DNA from: Gigaspora rosea
Taxonomy: Eukaryota; Glomeromycota; Glomeromycetes; Diversisporales; Gigasporaceae
Length of the DNA stretch: 64,000 nt
Direction of reading: 5' to 3'
Assembly: GCA_003550325.1 (NCBI GenBank)
Contig: QKWP01000001.1
Location: 745,233 to 809,232, forward strand
Shown in pieces: positions 52,376 through 63,496 of this stretch. Position numbers and translations under genes: made by a program. The notes under the pieces are model-generated. The model was not told the DNA's origin, did no database searches, and saw nothing but the letters and a program-made list of their open reading frames with translations. The first letter of the stretch is position 1; each line of letters begins with the position of its first letter.

Positions 52376-52855
52376 GATGCCTGATGAATGACGACACTTT
52401 CGTCATTGAAGAATGACGAAACCATTCATCAAGTAATTTCTAAATGACGATTTGACGAATGACAAAACTCATGACGAAACCCGTAATGATTAATTTAAGC
52501 ATAAGAAATTATTCTTTTTCTTTTATAAAGGAAACAAATTGATCTTGTTTGCATTATTATGTCTACCTATTTCTACCTTTATAGGTTATTTTTTTGATAT
52601 TACTTGATGAAGGAGTCGAACATCCGAAGATATCCGATGAGTCATATGAAAAAAATTACCGATACAAAAAAAATTACATTACTTTTAACACTAAAGAAAT
52701 ATCATAAAAGTTTAGAAAGATAATAAATAAAGTATATATTGTCTTTTATAGTGTAATTTTTATTTTTTATAACAAATAGTAGTTTCGTCAATAGTTTCGT
52801 CAATTGTCAACAGTCTCATCAATCGTCAACAGTTTCGTCAAGCATCTTTACAGTA
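52376..52855. mobile_element. GACGAA-motif TIR element, ~480 bp
   Basis: Left end AAGATGCCTGATGAATGACG and right end (other strand) AAGATGCTTGACGAAACTGT are inverted. Both sides are packed with TGACGAA/GACGATT motifs. ATCACTAGTAA occurs directly before the left end (52365-52375) and again just after the right end (about 52856-52867), an 11-bp candidate target duplication. Confidence 0.65.
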
Positions 52856-52867
52856 ATCACTAGTAAC

Positions 52868-53195
52868 AATGCTAAAAAATTTATTCGTTTTTGAGTAGTT
52901 TTATTGGTCAATAGTATGTTTTGATTTATACGTATAAATGTCAATCATATAAAAGTCTGCAAAATATAAATCTTGATTCAATGTAGTGAAATATATTGTA
53001 AATAAAAATTCAGCAACCGAGAACAAAATTTCAAATTCAAATTAAGATGCACAATGGTTTTTTAAATTGTAATCATATTTATGATTATTTAAATAAATAA
53101 TATTACAATTTTGTGGTTAAAACATAAGAATTGAAAAATTACTATTCATAAATTAAATAGGAAATAATAAATATGATATAATTAATTAATTTTTA
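52868..53195. other. AT-rich spacer
   Basis: Region downstream of the S41 remnant's stop. No feature recognised. Confidence 0.45.
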
Positions 53196-55338
53196 TCATT
53201 TCGAACCAATTAAAGCAGCAGCTTGTGACCTTAGAATTGAGATATTTCTAATATTTTGTTTATCATAAAATAATCTAAATTTAGCGGGTCTATATGAAAT
53301 CCAATATTTCATCAGTGTTTATTTTACTATAAACTTCATTCATAGGAAATTTGACAAATGTTCCAGTCAAAAGAAAGGGTTTAGGTATTAAAGTATTATT
53401 TAGTAAACCCAATTTTTCTAAAGAATTAAATATTTGGGTTGAGTTAAAAACAGCACCACCAGGAAATGAAGCATAAGATAATAAAGGATTGGATGAAATT
53501 CCACCAACAGCAACAGTTGTCACATTTATATTCAACAGTATGTTCAGCCATATAAACCATTAGTTAAAATAATGTAATCTTCAGGCTTCCAAGGAAAGGG
53601 GTAGTTAAATTTTGAATAAATTGAATAATCTCATTCAGACTAGAATCGCTTACAACATGTTTATTGGAATAATTCCCCATAACACCACCACGTGTTTATT
53701 ACCAATGAAGTCGTCAGCACTTGTAAAACTAGCATGAGTTTTTGAATTAATATAATCACTCATATCGAAAATATTATTTAGAGTTGCAAGTTTAAATTTT
53801 TCAGTAATTGCAAGTTTCATTTGTTCAGAAATTCGAATATCAAAGTCAAAAGTAGGATAAGTATTAGGGAATAAGAGCAAATTGAAAAACAAGATAAACA
53901 ACCATCTTCAATAAATAAATATAAATGAATAATTATATATAAAATGATATTTTGTACGTATATATATAAAAGAATCAAACACAAAACTTATATAAGACAT
54001 TAATTACCTTGTTAACACCTGTATTTGCTAAATCTTTAAAACCTTGTGTTACATTCGCAAGCATGGCAACACTTAGTCCAGCAAGATATTCAGTAACTAT
54101 TTTAACAACATAAAATCTTGCACTTTATAAAAGCCAACAAATTCATCGACAGTAGTTACACTTTGATCTTGCTCTGCTAATATTCCATTAACGACATTGA
54201 ATGATTTTGCAATCTTCCGAAGTCCAAAACTAGAAGATGCAGGTTGTTTGCTTCCGTTTGTAGGATTACAAATATTATCAAAATAGGATTTTGAATCATT
54301 AAACTTATTTAAAATAATACTACTAGTAAATGCAGTCCAATATCTTTTAAAATTAAATTCATTAGTATTATTGCATTTAAACGTGTAAGTAATATCTGGC
54401 TTCGCTGGTAATTCAGTTCGTATAGCAAAAGATATATAGGCATGATCAAGAGCTATATTGAATCGTACACTAGGATCTCTTGATGCAACAACTGAATTTT
54501 TGGCATAATCAAAATTACATTGAATGCCTGTTGACCATCAATATGTGTTACTTCACAGTCATTATTAAATCGGTCAATAGTATCTTTAAAACTTTAATTT
54601 TCTAAAAACAGAGTTAAAAAGGTATTACTAGGTAAGATTTAAAGAGTTATGAAGGTATTACTAAGTAAGTTAATAAACACAACTTACCTACACCTCATTA
54701 TCAACAACGGATAAATGTAATATTCGTATAAAATATAAATGTCATGAAGCATTCTGAACCAAAATCTGTATGCGCATCTTTTAAATAAGAAATGAGATGT
54801 TGAACATCGATCTATTATAATAATATTATTTAATATAAAAATCAAATAATAATTAAAGTAATAGTTATAAAATAATTTAAGAATTACTGTAAAGTCAGTA
54901 AAGTTGTATAAGATTTATTCTGAAAAAGTTCTAATTCAGCTATCAGATTCATTGATCTAAAGTCAAATCCAGGTTGTGGAGACTCTTTTGCTTTATCCAA
55001 AAATGAATAAAATCCACGATAAGGTCAGTTAAAGTATCAATTGTCTGCGATTTTAATATAGAAAATATGATCGATCAGAATACATTACATATACCTTTAT
55101 GCATATTATAAACCTATTTTATGCACATATATAAATTTAAATACCTTAGAAGCAACATCTTTATCAAAGGAAAACTTTCATAACAATATTTGGCATCTGC
55201 ATAACTAAAATTAGTTAATAAATTCATTATAAATTCTTGCGCATCCATCAGAAACAGAAGTCTGTCGTAAATTACATAAGATTGAACATTCACGGTCGAG
55301 ACGAATAAAAATGCGAAAAACACAACGTAGAAATTCAT
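53196..55338 (-). pseudogene. S41-type secreted serine protease-like gene, decayed
   Basis: Reading on the minus strand, the start at 55338 gives a signal peptide (MNFYVVFFAFLFVSTVNVQS). Segments typical of fungal S41/tail-specific protease-like proteins follow: CARIYNEF, SYADAKYCYESF, GFYSFLDKAKESPQPGFDF, ELELFQNKSYTTLLTL, a middle part (about 54121-54400), GGVMGNYSNKHVVSDSSL, DYIILTNGLYG (the region of the catalytic Ser), TTVAVGGISSNPLLSYASFP and the end LRSQAAALIGSK at TGA 53196-53198. Frames shift near 55165, 55020, 53690 and 53300, and stops fall near 54100 and 53545. Several splice sites are still recognisable. The gene therefore looks like a recent pseudogene unless several assembly errors exist. 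Confidence 0.75.
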
Positions 55339-56319
55339 ATTTAATAATTATTTCTAGTGTTTTAACGCATTGAAAAAAAAATCGATAGTCGCGTTTTTGG
55401 GACTTATTTATTGTGATTTTGTGACATTTCTAGAATTATTTCACCGGAGATCGGAACTTTTTTCACTTTGAATGAATAATAAATTTAAAATTTTTTTGTT
55501 GTTTACTCTCATAACTGTCATTGCTAAAAATTTATGAAAGTATAAATTTGGATAAAGTTCCTCTTTTTTGCAGATCTGATTAATTTTAATGAATGAATGA
55601 AATTGCAAGATCGAGTATGACAATGGCATAATTGTTATATTGTCCATATACGGAGTTTTTTAAGGCGCAGCCATCAAATCTTAATGATCATGAAATAGTA
55701 TTTGCCGTTATTTATCCTCAAATTTGAGTTGTCATTTTTAAACTTTGAAATAATTGTATATTTTACATAATTTACATAATATTGGATTTTAGTCCAAATA
55801 AGTCGTTGCTATAAATGTCTACAGTATTCGGATCTTTTTTAGTACATGTAGCCCTACTCTAAAATCAATAATATATTATCTATTCTTACTTTAATTTGTA
55901 TTGGAGCTATTTGTTGAAATTCTTCGTTATATTTTTTTTAGCTTTTATTATATTCAAAATTATTATATTTTATAGTGCACTTCTATTATTTATTTATAGT
56001 TTATTTTTAAAGATTCGTATTATTTATAGATTATCTTTAAATATTTCGTGTTATTTGTTTATAGTTTATTTTTAAATACTTATTATTCTTTATTTATAAA
56101 TAGTAGTGATACTTGAGTAATTTTTTGTTGGAAATCGAATAAATCAACCAAGTGAGCTACCATTTCGATGCGATTGCAATCCATCTTTTTTTCTTCAAGA
56201 ATATACTTTTGATAAAGTTCTCTCAGGCAAGGAAAAAAAAGAGCGAAAAAAAAATCGAAACCCGATGTTTAAACCGAACTTGAAGCATAATTAAAAATAA
56301 CGAGAGTCCAATTTACATA
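55339..56319. other. Intergenic, upstream of the S41 remnant
   Basis: AT-rich with TTTATTTATAGTTTATTTTTAA-like diverged repeats at about 55985-56100. No gene recognised. Confidence 0.45.
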
Positions 56320-56545
56320 CCGTATTCCTCGGAAAATAAGCACCAGTGTTATAAAATTATTGGCGCAAACGCAAGAAAAAACATGCACCAAAAAAAAATT
56401 TATGTATGCGTGTTATATACACGGAGAGTCCCAAATTTACTGTATGCTGCGCCTACTGCGTCGATCCAATTATATCACTGATAAGCACACAATACGGGCA
56501 AATTTACTTAATGCAGGCCAAGGGTACTTATTTTCGGAGGACAGA
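56320..56545. mobile_element. Pogo-type MITE, ~226 bp, decayed right end
   Basis: Left end CCGTATTCCTCGGAAAATAA follows TA (56318-56319), and the right end (other strand) reads GTCCTCCGAAAATAAGTACC. It has the same layout as the families at 38076 and 45004. The right TA is not preserved. Confidence 0.65.
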
Positions 56546-56689
56546 AGAGCTTCATTTACTTAAGCCCAATAGAGAATTTTTATGAAGTGATCTGTGCTGC
56601 GCATAAAAAAAATTTTGTATTTTTGTTGTTATCGATATTAAATTTAATTTTTTGTTTATTAACGTTAATAGAATTTTTTTTTTTTTTTA

Positions 56690-56857
56690 GAGATCCAAAT
56701 CTTAAATCTTCAATACAAAAATTAAACCCCAAAAAAACTTATAACGGTCACTACCGAAAAACCAGTTGTGAAACAAAAACATGTACTTGCCGAAAAAATA
56801 ATTCAAAATGTTCGAGGATGTGTGACTGTGTTTTGCGTGGCCAATACAAGAATAAAT
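56690..56857 (+). pseudogene. Cysteine-rich DDE/integrase-associated tail remnant
   Basis: A plus-strand frame gives KTSCETKTCTCRKNNSKCSR followed by MCDC, a cysteine cluster (C-x4-C-x-C-x6-C-x3-C-x-C) of the kind found at the C-terminus of some transposon or integrase proteins. Upstream catalytic domains are not seen. It could be a fragment of such a gene. Assignment is weak. Confidence 0.3.
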
Positions 56858-58300
56858 AACAATACAAATGATATTTTATTTAAATATGATACATATGTTT
56901 TTATATTGGTAAACATCACAACCGGTACCAATTTCAGAGTACAACATACATTATTCTTGGATTCATGCCAATCCTTGAATGACAGGAATCAATAAAAGAC
57001 GCATAACATATACACTACTTCTATCTTATTATTTCGATAACACAAAAATTATATAGCTCATTGCATTTGCTGATGCGTTTCTTGTTAAGATTTTACAGTA
57101 AACAGTTTTGACTTTGTTATGATAAAGCTAATTAAAATTTTTTCAGCGTAAGAAAAATAAAACTGATTCCGAACTTTACCCATAATTTCTTCAAACCATG
57201 CATAATCTTAAAAGTTCTCGAATCATCTAATCGTATTTACTCATAGATTTACGTTCCTGGTTTCGCGTGACAGCGTCGCGCAGCTATCTTATTATTATTA
57301 TTTTGAATTATGAGGTTAAACGCTATTGCCATGTTTAAAATTTTCTATAAAAAATTTTGAATCTATAAATTTACTAAATTCATAATAATACTTCTGCATT
57401 TATATTTATTTATTTATTTAAAATTTGATAGATGTTAATGGCTTGTTTGCCTATTTATAATTTTTTTTAATTGGCTTTTTAAAAAACTAAATATACAAGC
57501 CGAGTCAAACTAATAAATTTTTCAAATATTAAAATATAAATAAAAAGCCCCAATCATAAATTATTATGTTTTAATTTAAATATCATTTTTTTAGCGAAAG
57601 CCTAGGGTTTCATTATTAACATAGATTTTCAGTTTTTTTTTGGCAGGAGCATCGGAGTTTCGTTTTTTTGAATATAGGTTTCGTCATTTTGAGCGTGGGT
57701 TTCATATTTCGTCAGGAGAATTTCAGGTTTCGTCTTTGCATCATGCAAAAAAGGTCTCGTCTAACAACTATAGGATTAGGATCCGCGTAATAAATCAGTC
57801 GTCTGACCCATGATGTTAATGATATCTATGATAAAATGTATAATAAATATTACTTAATAACTATTGCTTATATATTATATGTATATTTTATTATTGTTTA
57901 TGCTAAGTAATGGTTTACTGAAAGATAACTTGATTATGTCTGAGCGAAGAATGTTTATAATGGTTTTTGTATAGCCTGGTTAAGCCTCAAGTAGCTTTGA
58001 ATAACAAGCTGACACTTTTTTGTGATATGGCTAAGCTTCATATCAATTTATAAATAGAAAGCTACTCATCGACAGCGAATTTATGGAATTAAACTAAAAT
58101 TCGGTCACCAATCCGAGCATTTAGTCCCCCAGATTAAATTTTAATTATTAAATCATATATTAATAAATCAATATCAAACTCGAAAATTTTTTTGGACCTC
58201 TGATCTAGACTGATAACATCTTCCTCACTTTTGTTAAACATATATATTTATAATAAAGTCGCACCTTAATCTGGAAAATATTGATTATCTCAGTATTTAC
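56858..58300. other. Intergenic with a diverged duplication
   Basis: 57896-58080 (GCTAAGTAATGGTTTACTGA, TGTGATATGGCTAAGCTTCA, TATCAATTTATAAAT) recurs in rearranged form at 59770-60120. TTTCGTC-type motifs cluster at 57650-57760. No gene recognised. Confidence 0.5.
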
Positions 58301-58559
58301 ATATTATAATTATAGATGCTTGACGCAGCTGATTAAGAATGACGAAACCTTGACGCAACCTGACGAAACCATAAGTTGCGCCACTGACGCATGACGCATG
58401 ACGCAGAAGGAGAAACTTAACCTATACCCTGGGGTAGAGGGTCTTATCCTGTGTCTGTCATGTGACTATGTTTATAAATTAAATTAAACTGATCAACACA
58501 GAAAATCGCGTGTTTTGCCCGTCGTCGTTTTCGTGGTGCCCTTGTTGCTTTCGTCGTCG

Positions 58560-59090
58560 TTGTGCGGTGTTTTTTTTTTTTGTGCCTTCGTTGTCGTTCT
58601 TGCAGTGCTTTTGTGGCTCTTTTATGGTGCTTTCATCGTCGTTTTGTGGTGTTTTTGGTCGTCGTTTGGTGGTGCCTTTGGTCGTCATTTGGTGCCTTTG
58701 GTCGTCGTTTGGTGGTGCTTTTGGTCGTCATTTGGTGCCTTTGGTCGTCGTTTGGTGGTGCCTTTGGTCGTGCCTTTGGTCGTCGTTTGGTGGTACTTAC
58801 GTTGTAGTTTGGTGGTGTTTTTGGTCGTAGTTTGGTGGTGCTTTTGGTCGTAGTTTGGTGGAGGCTTTTGGTCGTCGTTTGTTGGTGCTTTTCGTCGTCG
58901 TTTGTTGGTGCTTAGATCGTCGTTGGGTGGTGCTTTTGATCGTCGTTTGGTTGTGCTTTGATCGTCGTTTGGTGGTGCTTTTGGTCGTCGTTTGGTGGTG
59001 CTTTTGGTTGTAGATTGGTGGCTCTTTGATCGTAATTTGTTGATGTTCTTGGTAGTTATTTGGTGGTACTTTCGTTGTTGCTTGGTGGAG
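58560..59090. repeat. Minisatellite, 24-bp unit (GGTCGTCGTTTGGTGGTGCT)
   Basis: About twenty units of TTTGGTCGTCGTTTGGTGGTGCTT with 21-bp and diverged variants. Unit lengths are multiples of three, so long frames (up to 112 codons, plus strand) stay open. They are Val/Trp/Cys/Phe-rich and look like a by-product. Confidence 0.9.
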
Positions 59091-59159
59091 TTTTTAATTG
59101 TTGTTTGCTAGTCTTTTAGTCATTTGTCTTGTTATGCTTTTTTTACGATTTTTTTTTAC

Positions 59160-59420
59160 CTTTATTTTTTTTTTGTACTTTTCGCTACTTGTATTTTTCT
59201 AATAAAAAATTATCTTTAATTAATAATAATAATAATAATAAATTTTTTTTTTTGTACTTTTCACTACTTGAATTTTTTCTAATAAAAAATTATCTTTATT
59301 AATTAATAATAATAATAATAATAAATTTTTTTTTTGTACTTTTCGCTACTTGTATTTTTTCTAATAAAAAATTATCTTTAATTAATAATAATAATAATAA
59401 TAATAATAAATTTTTTTGAG
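59160..59420. repeat. ~82-bp tandem repeat with (AAT)n, three copies
   Basis: GTACTTTTCGCTACTTG recurs at about 59173, 59254 and 59336, each copy ending in an AATAATAATAAT run. Confidence 0.9.
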
Positions 59421-59613
59421 TTTTTAAAATTTGGACCAATCATATTTAAGCAGTACAGGATAAAAACTTATACCCCCCGGGCATAGGATAAAAGCCTCTA
59501 CCCCGGGTACAGGATAAGGACTCTCGACGCAGAAAACCATTATGTTTTTAAGGTCACGTGAGCAGTTGCGTCAGGTCACGTTAGTTGCGTCAGGCATCAT
59601 TAATTATAATACT

Positions 59614-60226
59614 GTAATAGTCAAAATTTTAAATTTTGGATATTTCATAAATTTACCGTAATGTTACAAAAAATTTATCGTAATGTTGCAAAAAATTTAT
59701 CTTAAATTGTATATCTGATATTTCGACTGATACATTTAACTTGTTTTCATATACATTATTTATTATTTTTTGTGCTGAGCAATGGCTTAAAAATTTACTG
59801 ATCATGCTAGGTAACGTTATCTAGCATAATCAATATAATCAAGAAATGTTTAAATCATTACATATTAATTGTTTAGAATATTGTTCGCATCTGAATGAAG
59901 TTACATATGGTCTGACTTTAAGCTCGGGGCTTTGAGATCACGAGGCTAACATTTCTTTTGTGATATGACTAAGCTTCATATCAATTTATAAATTAGAAAA
60001 CTACTTATTATCGTTTATGCTGAGCAATGGCTTCAAAAACTTACTGATGAAAATGGTTAATTGTTTGAAAAAATAGGTTTATTGTTTGTTTCTGAGAAAG
60101 AAGTGTTTATAGTGGCTATTGAAATGAATTATTATATAATCGCACGCCTTGTTACTCGCTACTCAACATTTCTTTTCGTTTTTTCAAAAGAAAGTATATT
60201 GTTAACAAATTTTTTTACGAAAAAAA
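59614..60226. other. Putative promoter side of the signal-peptide exon
   Basis: Contains the second copy of the 57.9-kb duplication. No other gene seen. Confidence 0.4.
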
Positions 60227-60302
60227 ATGCAATTTGTAAAAGTCTTGACAATTTTGGTGCTAATTGTTCAATTGACAATTATTTCACCTTCATGGGCACG
60301 AG
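60227..60302 (+). CDS. Isolated signal-peptide exon (rest of gene not found)
   Basis: ATG at 60227 opens MQFVKVLTILVLIVQLTIIS followed by PSWAR. This is a short basic start, a ~17-residue hydrophobic core and a plausible cleavage site after SWA. The frame reaches a GTATTT donor-like site at 60303. This is the shape of the first coding exon of a secreted protein. The ~3.2 kb downstream are satellite repeats with no exon I can identify, so the gene either has a very long intron or lost its body. A longer frame from 60061 is open, but its N-terminal part does not look like a secreted protein start. Confidence 0.4.
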
Positions 60303-60600
60303 GTATTTAAATAATTAATCACATTAATGAGTATAATATTTCTAATTATTTTATGTAAATTAAATACTAGCTAATAATAGTGAGTATAAGACTATTTTAC
60401 GAATTAATACTTTATAATAATCTACAGTTAAATAAAATCTTTCTATATGTAAATGAAATTATTAGACAGTGAGTATAGAATTATTTTATGAATTAAAATT
60501 TTATAATGAACTATCAAGTAAATAAAACATCACTAATTCTAATTATTTAAAATTACTAGAACGTGAGTATAATATTAATTTTATAAATTAAAATCTTATA

Positions 60601-60756
60601 CAGTCAAACCTCGTTATAGTCACTCTTAAATAGTCTCATTCTCGATATTATCACTAGTTTTAGATTTAACTATTATAAATCATAAAATTTCACCCTTATA
60701 TTATAATCACCAGATTTTTGTTTTAACAAGTTGTTGATTATTTCGAGATTTGACTG
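60601..60756. mobile_element. Pogo-type MITE in satellite, copy 1
   Basis: Ends CAGTCAAACCTCGTTATAGT and CAGTCAAATCTCGAAATAAT (other strand), 156 bp, bounded by TA on both sides. Confidence 0.85.
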
Positions 60757-61595
60757 TAATAATATTAATTAAATAAAATATCTTAAATTATTTCTATACA
60801 AATTAAATTATATCTAGGTGGTAAGTATACGGCTATTTTGTAAATTAAAAACTTTATAATAATTTACTATTAATTAAACTCAATTATTTTACGTAAATTA
60901 AACTCAATTGTTTTATGTAAATTATTAGATGGTGAGTATAAGTCTATTTTATAAATTAAATAATCTAAGTAAACCTTTTCTAAGTATTTATTCGTAAATT
61001 AAATTAATAGCGGGTTAGTATAAGACTATTTTTGAAATTAAATCTTTATAATGATCTAACCTTTTCTAATTTTTATACGTAATTATATACTAGAGCGTGA
61101 GTATAAGACTAATTTATAAACTAAAATCTTTATAATAATCTAAGTAAACCTTTCTAATTTTTATATGTAAATTAAATACTAGCGAGTGGTATAAAATAAT
61201 TTTATGAATTAAAAAAATTTTTACATTAATTTACCTTTTCTAATTTTTACATGTAAATTAAATTACTAGCGGGTGAGTATAAACAATTTTATGAATCTTT
61301 ACAATAATTTACTATTAATTAAACATCTCTAATTATTTATATGCAACTTAAATTTAAAAATTGCTAGCGAGTGAGTATAAGACTATTTTTAAGAATTAAA
61401 ACTTTATAATAATCTATTGTTAAATAAAATATCTCTATGTAAATGAAATTATTAGAATTATTAAGTATAGAATTATTTTATGAATTAAAAACTTTATAAT
61501 GAACTATCAAGTAAATAAAACATCTCTATTAATTCTAATTATTTAAAATTACTAGAACGTGAGTATAATATTAATTTTATAAATTAAATCTTATA

Positions 61596-61752
61596 CAGTC
61601 AAATCTCGTTATAGTCACTCTTAAATAGTCTCATTCTTGATATAATTACTAGTTTAAGATTTAACTATTATAAATCATAAAATTTTCACCCTTATATTAT
61701 AATCACTATATTTTTGTTTTGACAAATTGGTGATTATTTCGAGATTTGATTG
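61596..61752. mobile_element. Pogo-type MITE in satellite, copy 2
   Basis: The same ends as copy 1 (CAGTCAAATCTCGTTATAGT), with TA on both sides and the same flanking satellite context. Confidence 0.85.
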
Positions 61753-62654
61753 TAATAATGTTAATTAAATAAAACACCTTAATTATTTCTATACAAATTA
61801 AATTTAGGTGGTGAGTATACGGCAATTTAATAAATTAAAAACTTTATAATGATTTACTATTAATTAAACTCAATTATTTTTATGTAAATTAAATTATTAG
61901 ATGGTGAGTATAAGACTATTTTATAAATTTAAGTCTTTATAATAATCTAAGTAAACCTTTCTAAATATTTACTTTTAAATTAAATTAATAGCGGGTTAGT
62001 ATAAGCCTATTTTTAAATTAAGTCTTTATAATATCTAAGTTAATTTTTATACGTAAATTTAAATACTAGAGCGTGAGTATGAGACTATTTTACAAACTAA
62101 AGTCTTAATAATAATCTAAGTAAACCTTTCTAATTTTTATATGTAAATTAAATACTAGCAAGTGAGTATAAAATAATTTTATGAATTAAAAAAATCTTTA
62201 TAATAATCCAAGTAAACCTTTTCTAAAAAAATTTATAAATTAAATTAAAAATTACTAGTGAGTTAGTATGAAGCTATTTTATAAATAATGTCTTTATAAT
62301 AAACTATGTAAGCCTTTTCTAATTTTTATATGTAAATTAAATACTAGCGTGTGAGTATAAGATTATTTTATAAATTAAAGCCTTTATGATAATCTAAGTA
62401 AACCTTTTCTTATTATTTATATGTAAATTCAATCATTAGTCGGTGAGTATTAAGATTATTTTAAATTAAAAGCTTATAATAATCGACTATAATTAAACTC
62501 TATGTAAATGAAATTATTAGATAGTGAGTATTAATTATTTATTAATAATTAAAAACTTTATAATTGCCTGTCAAGTAAATAAAACATCTCTAATTATTCT
62601 AATTATTTAAAATTACTAGAACGTGAGTATAATACTAATTTAAAAAATCTTATA

Positions 62655-62813
62655 CAGTCAAACCTCATTATAGTCACTCTTGAAATAGTTTCAACCTTGA
62701 TATAATCACATTATTTTTAGATTTAACGATTATAAATCATAGATTTTCACCCTGATATTATAATCGTCAGATTTTTCTTTTAACAAGTTGGTGATTATTT
62801 CGAGATTTGAATG
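62655..62813. mobile_element. Pogo-type MITE in satellite, copy 3
   Basis: CAGTCAAACCTCATTATAGT at the left and a diverged right end (GAGATTTGAATG) before TA. Confidence 0.8.
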
Positions 62814-63394
62814 TAATCATATTAATTAAATAAAACATCTTAATTATTTCTATATAAATTAAATTTAGGTGGTAAGTATACTGCTATTTTGTAAATTAAA
62901 AGCTTTATAATAATTTACTATTAATTAAACTCAATTATTTAAAAATTAAATTACTAGGGGGTGGGTATAAGACTGATCTATAAATTTAAAAAATCATAAT
63001 AATCTACTAATAAAACATCTCTAATTATTTATGTAAATTAAATTATTAGACGGTGAGTATAAACCTATTTTATAAATTAGAAACTTTATAATAATCTAAG
63101 TATGCCTTTTCTAATTATTTATATGTAAATTAAATTATTAGTCGGTGAGTATTAAGACTATTTTAAATTAAAGGCCTATAATAATATACGATCAAATAAA
63201 ACATGCTAATTATTTGTATAAATTAAATTATTAGGAAGTGAGTATGAAATATTAGAGAGTAAGTATATTATTATTTTATGAATTAAAAACTTTATAATGA
63301 ACTATCAAATAAATAAAACATCTCTAATAATTCTAATTATTTAAAATTATTAGAACGTGAGTATAATATTAATTTTATGAATTAAAATCTTACA

Positions 63395-63496
63395 CAGTCA
63401 AACCTCGTTATAGTCACTCTTAAATAGTCTAATTCTTGATATAATCGCTAGTTTTAGATTTAGCTATTATAAATCGTAAAATTTTCACCCTTATAT
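63395..63496. mobile_element. Pogo-type MITE in satellite, copy 4, interrupted
   Basis: Begins CAGTCAAACCTCGTTATAGT and breaks off after CACCCTTATAT where the next element starts. Its right part is beyond the window or lost. Confidence 0.75.

Larger units (their letters stand above)
58301..59613. mobile_element. GACGCA-motif TIR element carrying a minisatellite, ~1.3 kb
   Basis: Left end ATTATAATTATAGATGCTTG-ACGCAGCT and right end (other strand) ATTATAATTAATGATGCCTG-ACGCAACT are inverted. Next inward on both sides come TGACGCA motifs, and then an inverted pair containing GGGGTAGAGG and TTATCCTGT (about 58430-58455 and 59490-59515). The interior is a 24-bp minisatellite and a ~82-bp tandem repeat. 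Kinship with 52376-52855 is suggested by AGATGC(C/T)TGACG ends. Confidence 0.7.
60320..63496. repeat. Higher-order satellite: ~80-95-bp monomers in ~1-kb units
   Basis: Monomers of about 80-95 bp share CTAGCGAGTGAGTATAAGAC, TATTTTATAAATTAAA, TTTATAATAATCTAAGTAAA and CCTTTTCTAATT. About ten to twelve of them plus one MITE form a larger unit. The MITE start, as marker, falls at 60601, 61596, 62655 and 63395, so spacings are 995, 1059 and 740 bp. The fourth unit is cut by the element starting at 63497. No coding. Confidence 0.88.

Noticed and set aside
58510-58853. Overlapping plus-strand frames of 81-112 codons
   Set aside because: They are translations of a 24-bp minisatellite in several frames at once, with no start or domain context.
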